The position numbers and the translations under genes are program-made. Below are positions 59,760-64,000 of a DNA stretch of 64,000 bases, piece after piece. The number at the start of each line of letters is the position of its first letter. Within the stretch, counting starts at the first letter, position 1. The notes beneath the pieces are model-generated. The model had not been told where the DNA came from. It saw only the letters and a list, made by a program, of their open reading frames with translations, and made no database searches. The stretch is from contig NC_009633.1 in NCBI RefSeq assembly GCF_000016985.1, positions 2,585,539 through 2,649,538 on the forward strand, given 5' to 3'. The stretch is from Alkaliphilus metalliredigens QYMF. Its GTDB lineage: Bacteria > Bacillota > Clostridia > Peptostreptococcales > Natronincolaceae.

Positions 59760-60197
59760 TTAAATTTGAATCCCACTCAGTATTTGAATATCACCATTTA
59801 TGTTAATTTGTCCGTCATAAAGAATCAATTTAACATTTTCACTTACTTCCACAATATGAACTGTAATCAAATCATCATACATTTGACCATTCATTTGTAT
59901 CAAATCCTTATCAAAAACCTGTAAAACTAATCTGTTTTCATCATTAAAAGTAGCGTAAACTTCACCATTTACTAAAACTTCTAGTTCAGGATATGTTGTA
60001 TAATGACTTAATTCAATGGTAATAGAACCACTAGATACTAGTGGCTCACTTAATATTGCATGTGAATCCCCATCAACAGATTGAATGTAGTGGTGATAAT
60101 TTGTGAATATAATGACTAGAATGAGCATACTGAAAAAAAGAATCGTAAATCTAGTCAACACATCTTCTATTATTTCAACAGCTTTATTAAAGTTCAC
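59760..60197 (-). CDS. Membrane-anchored protein with NusG II-like domain
   Basis: 145 residues. One N-terminal transmembrane helix (FTILFFSMLILVIIFTN), then an external beta domain similar in layout to NusG_II/DUF5667-type modules. Function unknown. About 260 bp to cmk, which hold a small hairpin (59523-59543) without a U-tract and no other feature I can support. Confidence 0.65.
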   Translation of the reverse strand: MNFNKAVEIIEDVLTRFTILFFSMLILVIIFTNYHHYIQSVDGDSHAILSEPLVSSGSITIELSHYTTYPELEVLVNGEVYATFNDENRLVLQVFDKDLIQMNGQMYDDLITVHIVEVSENVKLILYDGQININGDIQILSGIQI

Positions 60198-60216
60198 AGA
60201 TTAATAACCCCTCCTG

Positions 60217-61455
60217 TTAAGTTGAACTCCCAGCTAAAAAACCAGTAGAGAATGCAATTTGCAGGTTGAATCCTCCAGTTAAGGCATCTACATCTAGTAT
60301 TTCTCCTGCAAAATATAACCCTTTAAGTAATTTAGACTCCATTGTACTTGGGTCTACTTCCTTGATATCGATCCCACCAGATGTAATAATGGCTTCATTA
60401 ATACTTCTCATTTGCTTTATAGTGAATATCATTCCCTTGAGGGATTGAATAATTATATTTCTGTCCACCTTAGATAGTTGACTTAAGAGTATGTCCTCAT
60501 TTATTTGTAATGTCTTTAAAAGACCCAATACAAAATTTTTAGGTAGTAAGCTTTGTAGAAATCCTCTAATTGTTTTTGAATGTCCTTTTACGTTCCGAGA
60601 AAGAAGTTTTTCTAATAATACATGTTCTGTCATATTGGGTAAAAAATCTACTGACATAGGAGATGTACCCTCTTGCAAATATCTGGCGATGTAGGCCGAA
60701 AGTTTTAAAATAACAGGACCTGAGCACCCATAATGAGTGAACAGTATGGAATCTCTAAGTGAGATCCGTTTCTTTCCCTCTACCTCATAGGAAACAATCA
60801 CATCTTCTAAAGAAATTCCCATGAGGGTCTTCACCCAACTCTCATTTAGTTCCAGGGAGACTAGACTTGGTCGTAGTTTGATAATACGATGGCCTATTTG
60901 TTTAGCCAGTTTGAAACCATCACCAGTACTTCCTGTATGAGGATAGGACATGCCACCAGTAGAGAGAATCACCTTTTGAGTATAGATGGATTCATTATTG
61001 TTTAATTGAACGCCTAGAACCTTCCCATTTGAAGTCAAAATGCTTTTAACCGTAGCGTTATAGCGTATTTTCACATTGTGTTTTTTCAATAAATTTTCAA
61101 ATAATGAAATGACATCAGCAGACCTATTACTTTGGGGGAAGACTTTATTGTCTTTTTCAATTTTTGTCTCTACATCATGACTACATAAGAAATCAATTAA
61201 ATCATAAGGAGTGAAGGTATTTATTGCCTTATATAGAAATTTTCCATTAACCATGGTATTAACTATGATATCAGAAGGATCACAGTAATTTGTAACATTA
61301 CACCGGCCACCACCTGTGATAGCTAACTTTTTTCCCACTTGCATATTTTTTTCCAATAGGATCACAGATTTGCCCTTTTGTGCAGCCATTAGGGCAGCCA
61401 TCATACCTGCAGGACCTCCACCAATAACAACAACAGAATTATTCATGTTCATCAC
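60217..61455 (-). CDS. BaiN-like NAD(P)/FAD-dependent oxidoreductase (HI0933 family)
   Basis: 412 residues. N-terminal GGGPAGMMAALMAA and KKLAITGGGRCNVTN, C-terminal ILDVDALTGGFNLQIAFSTG. Flavoprotein of the BaiN/HI0933 family; substrate not known. Overlaps the phosphatase gene by 17 bp. ATG at 61455 or 61452. Confidence 0.92.
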   Translation of the reverse strand: MMNMNNSVVVIGGGPAGMMAALMAAQKGKSVILLEKNMQVGKKLAITGGGRCNVTNYCDPSDIIVNTMVNGKFLYKAINTFTPYDLIDFLCSHDVETKIEKDNKVFPQSNRSADVISLFENLLKKHNVKIRYNATVKSILTSNGKVLGVQLNNNESIYTQKVILSTGGMSYPHTGSTGDGFKLAKQIGHRIIKLRPSLVSLELNESWVKTLMGISLEDVIVSYEVEGKKRISLRDSILFTHYGCSGPVILKLSAYIARYLQEGTSPMSVDFLPNMTEHVLLEKLLSRNVKGHSKTIRGFLQSLLPKNFVLGLLKTLQINEDILLSQLSKVDRNIIIQSLKGMIFTIKQMRSINEAIITSGGIDIKEVDPSTMESKLLKGLYFAGEILDVDALTGGFNLQIAFSTGFLAGSST

Positions 61456-62080
61456 CTACTGACAGTATATCCAAGTGAGACAGGTCATTATACTTTACCA
61501 GTACAGGACCACATTCTTTATACTCAATTAAGTTGATGGCACAATTATTCTGCTTTAAACGATAAAAATTGCTTAAGGGCATTCCTAATACATGCAGTAA
61601 GTACAATTTTATGACTGCACCATGACTAACTAAAACAAGTCTATCTTTCTTTGATTGAATCATTATATTCTCAATAGCCTCAACGATGCGTTTCTGAGCA
61701 TTTTTCAGATTTTCTCCCTTGGGAATAAGGGTTAGATGCGGTGTGTCACGCCAGCATGAAAAGTCATCAACGTAATTAGACTCAATTTCTTTAATTGTTA
61801 GTCCTTCCCATTCCCCAAAATTCATTTCCGATAATCCATGATCGTAGTGACAGGGAATGCCTAACTGTTCTTTAATTATCATGGCTGTAGATTTGGCTCT
61901 ATTAAGATTACTGGAATAGATAACCTGTATTTTATTATTCATTAATTTTTGACCAGCTAACTCAGCTTGTTGAAGACCACCAGGAGTGAGCCTGGAATCT
62001 CTCCTACCTTGGGTTCTACCCTCTAGATTCCAATTTGTCTCACCATGGCGTAATAAAAAAAGTTGTTTCATATTAATCAA
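61439..62080 (-). CDS. Histidine phosphatase family protein
   Basis: 213 residues. Catalytic LLRHGETNWN near the start, YSSNLNRAKSTA and LVSHGAVIKL. Phosphoglycerate-mutase-like phosphatase, perhaps CobC-like. Coupled to the flavoprotein. Confidence 0.92.
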   Translation of the reverse strand: MINMKQLFLLRHGETNWNLEGRTQGRRDSRLTPGGLQQAELAGQKLMNNKIQVIYSSNLNRAKSTAMIIKEQLGIPCHYDHGLSEMNFGEWEGLTIKEIESNYVDDFSCWRDTPHLTLIPKGENLKNAQKRIVEAIENIMIQSKKDRLVLVSHGAVIKLYLLHVLGMPLSNFYRLKQNNCAINLIEYKECGPVLVKYNDLSHLDILSVGDEHE

Positions 62081-62141
62081 TCCAATCTGTATGGTTTATT
62101 AGAAGCTACGTTGAGAAAATTATACTACTTAATTGACAAAA

Positions 62142-62171
62142 ACGAAAGACGATCTAATGATCGTCTTTCGT
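62142..62171 (-). terminator. Terminator of the RpiR-family gene
   Basis: Perfect 13-bp stem (62142-62154 / 62159-62171), 4-nt loop, UUUUUG tail on the minus strand. Confidence 0.9.
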
Positions 62172-62204
62172 AGATTTATGATGTGGGTGAGTCGTATCTA
62201 AATA

Positions 62205-63071
62205 TTAACCTTGTCGATCATATATATTATATTTTTCCCAAATTTCTTCTAGTTTATTAAAATAATCCGTAACCTCTTCTTTTTCCCGCATACCAACTGC
62301 AACAATGATGGCATTGATTAAGCTTAGGGGTGCAACTAAAGAATCTACAAAGGATAACATATTACTTTTAGCCGTTAGAGAATGGTCTGCTATGTCAGCT
62401 AATGGAGATAATAAACTATCTGTAATACCAACGATTGGAACCCCTTGTTCCTTAGCATATTTTACAGTTTGTAAAGTTCTATTAGAGTATCTTGGAAAAC
62501 TGATAGCAATCACCAGGTCTTTGTCAGACACCCTTAGCATTTGTTCAAAGAGATCACTGATCCCATAGCTAATAATTTTCACATTATCTAAAACTAGATT
62601 CAAATAAAAGCCTAAGTATTCAGCCAGTGCAGTTGAACTTCTCAATCCGATTATGTAAATTTTATCGGCTTTAAAGATAAGATCAATTACTTCTAGAAAT
62701 ACTTCATGGTCAATGCTGTCTAATGTTGAACGGATGTTATCCATATCAGATTTCAAAACTTTTTTAAGGGCTTCTATCTCATCAGGGTACTCTCGAGCCA
62801 TTTCTACTCTTTGTACCGTTGTTAATTTGGTCTTAATGATCTCCTGTAAACCCCTTTGCAATTGCGGATATCCCTCGAAATCCATTGCATTGGCAAATCT
62901 GACCACAGTAGACTCACTGACACCAACTTTGTCCCCTAATTTTGAGGCAGTCATGAAAGCTGCCTTGTCATAATTGTCAATTATATATTGAGCTATCAGT
63001 TTTTGCCCTTTACTTAATTTCGAAAACCGCTTTTGTATTTCCATAATAAGATTTCGGTTGTCTTCAACCAT
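62205..63071 (-). CDS. MurR/RpiR-family transcriptional regulator
   Basis: 288 residues. N-terminal HTH_6 (KLGDKVGVSESTVVRFAN), C-terminal SIS domain (DKIYIIGLRSSTALAEYLG ... VIAISFPRYSNRT). Senses phosphosugars in known members; target genes not seen. Confidence 0.93.
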   Translation of the reverse strand: MVEDNRNLIMEIQKRFSKLSKGQKLIAQYIIDNYDKAAFMTASKLGDKVGVSESTVVRFANAMDFEGYPQLQRGLQEIIKTKLTTVQRVEMAREYPDEIEALKKVLKSDMDNIRSTLDSIDHEVFLEVIDLIFKADKIYIIGLRSSTALAEYLGFYLNLVLDNVKIISYGISDLFEQMLRVSDKDLVIAISFPRYSNRTLQTVKYAKEQGVPIVGITDSLLSPLADIADHSLTAKSNMLSFVDSLVAPLSLINAIIVAVGMREKEEVTDYFNKLEEIWEKYNIYDRQG

Positions 63072-63090
63072 GTGTCATCATCCTAATTAA

Positions 63091-63630
63091 TTATTTGTTT
63101 TTTACTAATTCATATCCTTCTAGTAGTGCTTTTTTATTTAACTCCTCAGTTCCTCTAGGAACACGATGTAGTACTGCCTTCTCTAAAGAATCTTTCGTGA
63201 CGATATCTGTTAACTGCTGAATGACACCGAGGGCTACGATGTTTCCCACCATGGGTTTGTTTATTTTTATATTAGCTGTATCCAATATAGGTACACGAAC
63301 GACATTAGTAGGAAGTACTAAATCGTCTGTACATATGGTACTATCAATAATGAGCATACCATCAGGATGAAGACCACCTATGTACTTTTTGCAAGCCTGC
63401 TTAGTAAGTACAAGTAGTAAATCTGCTTGTTCAACCTTTGGATAATCAATTTCATCTTCACTGATAATTACTTCTGCTTTGCTTGCACCACCTCTAGCTT
63501 CTGGACCATATGACTGAGACTGAATCGCATTTTTATTATCCATAATAGCGGCTTCAGCCAAAATAATGCCAGCTAGTATTAATCCTTGACCCCCTGCACC
63601 ACCAAGACGTATTTCAAATCTGCTATCCAT
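63091..63630 (-). CDS. 2-oxoacid:ferredoxin oxidoreductase gamma subunit
   Basis: 179 residues with GGAGGQGLILAGIILAEAA at the N-terminus and SYGPEARGGASKAEV, the POR/KOR gamma pattern. Works with the beta subunit upstream in oxidative decarboxylation with ferredoxin. Confidence 0.94.
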   Translation of the reverse strand: MDSRFEIRLGGAGGQGLILAGIILAEAAIMDNKNAIQSQSYGPEARGGASKAEVIISEDEIDYPKVEQADLLLVLTKQACKKYIGGLHPDGMLIIDSTICTDDLVLPTNVVRVPILDTANIKINKPMVGNIVALGVIQQLTDIVTKDSLEKAVLHRVPRGTEELNKKALLEGYELVKNK

Positions 63631-63631
63631 A

Positions 63632-64000
63632 TTATCTCCCCTTTTGAAGTTTCTCGATAATTTTTAAATATTCAGCAGCATACTCTGGTTCTGTTGTGTT
63701 TTTCAGTATACCTGTCAATATCTTATCTTTTTTCTTTTCAGGAGGTACTTTATCCACGACCTTCACATCAATAGTCGCATCCTTTAAAGCATTCAACATT
63801 TCAAAAGCTGAACCCTTATTATTTTTTCGTCCATAATAGGTGGGACAGGTACTAATGGCATCAACCAGTGAAAATCCAGTATGGTCAATGGCCTGCTCAA
63901 TAAGCTTACTTAGCTGGATTGCATGATAAGCAGTCCCTCTTCCTACGAAAGTAGCGCCAGCTGCATCTACAAGTTTGCATATATCAAAGGGCTGGTCGAT
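63632..64000 (-). CDS. 2-oxoacid:ferredoxin oxidoreductase beta subunit, C-terminal part
   Basis: 122 residues at the window edge (no start visible). FVGRGTAYHAIQLSKLIEQA and STCPTYYGRKN match the end of the TPP-binding beta subunit. TAATATG junction with the gamma subunit. Confidence 0.9.
   Translation of the reverse strand: MDQPFDICKLVDAAGATFVGRGTAYHAIQLSKLIEQAIDHTGFSLVDAISTCPTYYGRKNNKGSAFEMLNALKDATIDVKVVDKVPPEKKKDKILTGILKNTTEPEYAAEYLKIIEKLQKGR

Noticed and set aside
1..64000. tRNA, rRNA or insertion-sequence genes
   Set aside because: No cloverleaf, rRNA segment or transposase found by eye; a tRNAscan or Infernal run would be decisive.

Overview
The window is a piece of a low-GC Firmicutes (Clostridia) chromosome carrying one complete prophage of about 45.2 kb. 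The host genes (mutL, mutS, miaB, a PLP aminotransferase, three M42 aminopeptidases, cheR, a four-domain rpsA, ispH, plsC, cmk, a BaiN-type flavoprotein, an RpiR regulator and a 2-oxoacid:ferredoxin oxidoreductase) fit an anaerobic, fermentative clostridium. An Alkaliphilus-like genus is my guess from gene content only; no 16S or tRNA gene is present to confirm it.

Layout: 1-4349 holds mutL (partial), mutS and the 3' 90% of miaB, all on the minus strand. 4350-49508 is the prophage. From its right end it reads as a serine integrase, a putative membrane-anchored protein, a repeat array, and a repressor/Cro switch with three operators at 45.8-45.9 kb. Leftward from there come early genes (SbcC-like ATPase, Bet/RecT, metallo-beta-lactamase-fold protein, DnaD-like and DnaC-like replication proteins, SSB), many tiny Cys-rich or membrane proteins, a RinA/sigma-like late regulator, a ParB-methyltransferase and the terminase. 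The head genes (portal, MuF, protease/scaffold, decoration, capsid) follow, then a PBSX-type contractile tail (sheath, tube, frameshifted chaperone, tape measure, LysM, baseplate). Next is a diversity-generating retroelement (DGR), and finally lysis genes. 49633-64000 is host chromosome again.

The outstanding system is the DGR at 6.46-9.34 kb: a variable tail-tip protein with a formylglycine-generating-enzyme/C-type-lectin-like fold, avd, template repeat and reverse transcriptase, in the same order as in Bordetella phage BPP-1. A 112-bp template repeat and the variable repeat differ at 11 positions, and all 11 are adenines on the coding strand. They fall in seven Asn (AAY) codons at the C-terminus of the tail protein. 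This is direct sequence evidence of adenine-specific retrohoming onto a likely receptor-binding protein.

The second notable feature is the insertion site. The prophage sits inside miaB. The displaced host 5' end of miaB survives at 49480-49632 next to attR, while the phage supplies its own homologous 5' end, RBS and near-consensus promoter at attL. An almost perfect inverted repeat in the reconstructed attP places the crossover at the TG of the codon for the iron-sulfur cysteine of MiaB (Cys48). As a result, miaB and perhaps mutS-mutL now appear to be read from a phage-borne promoter.
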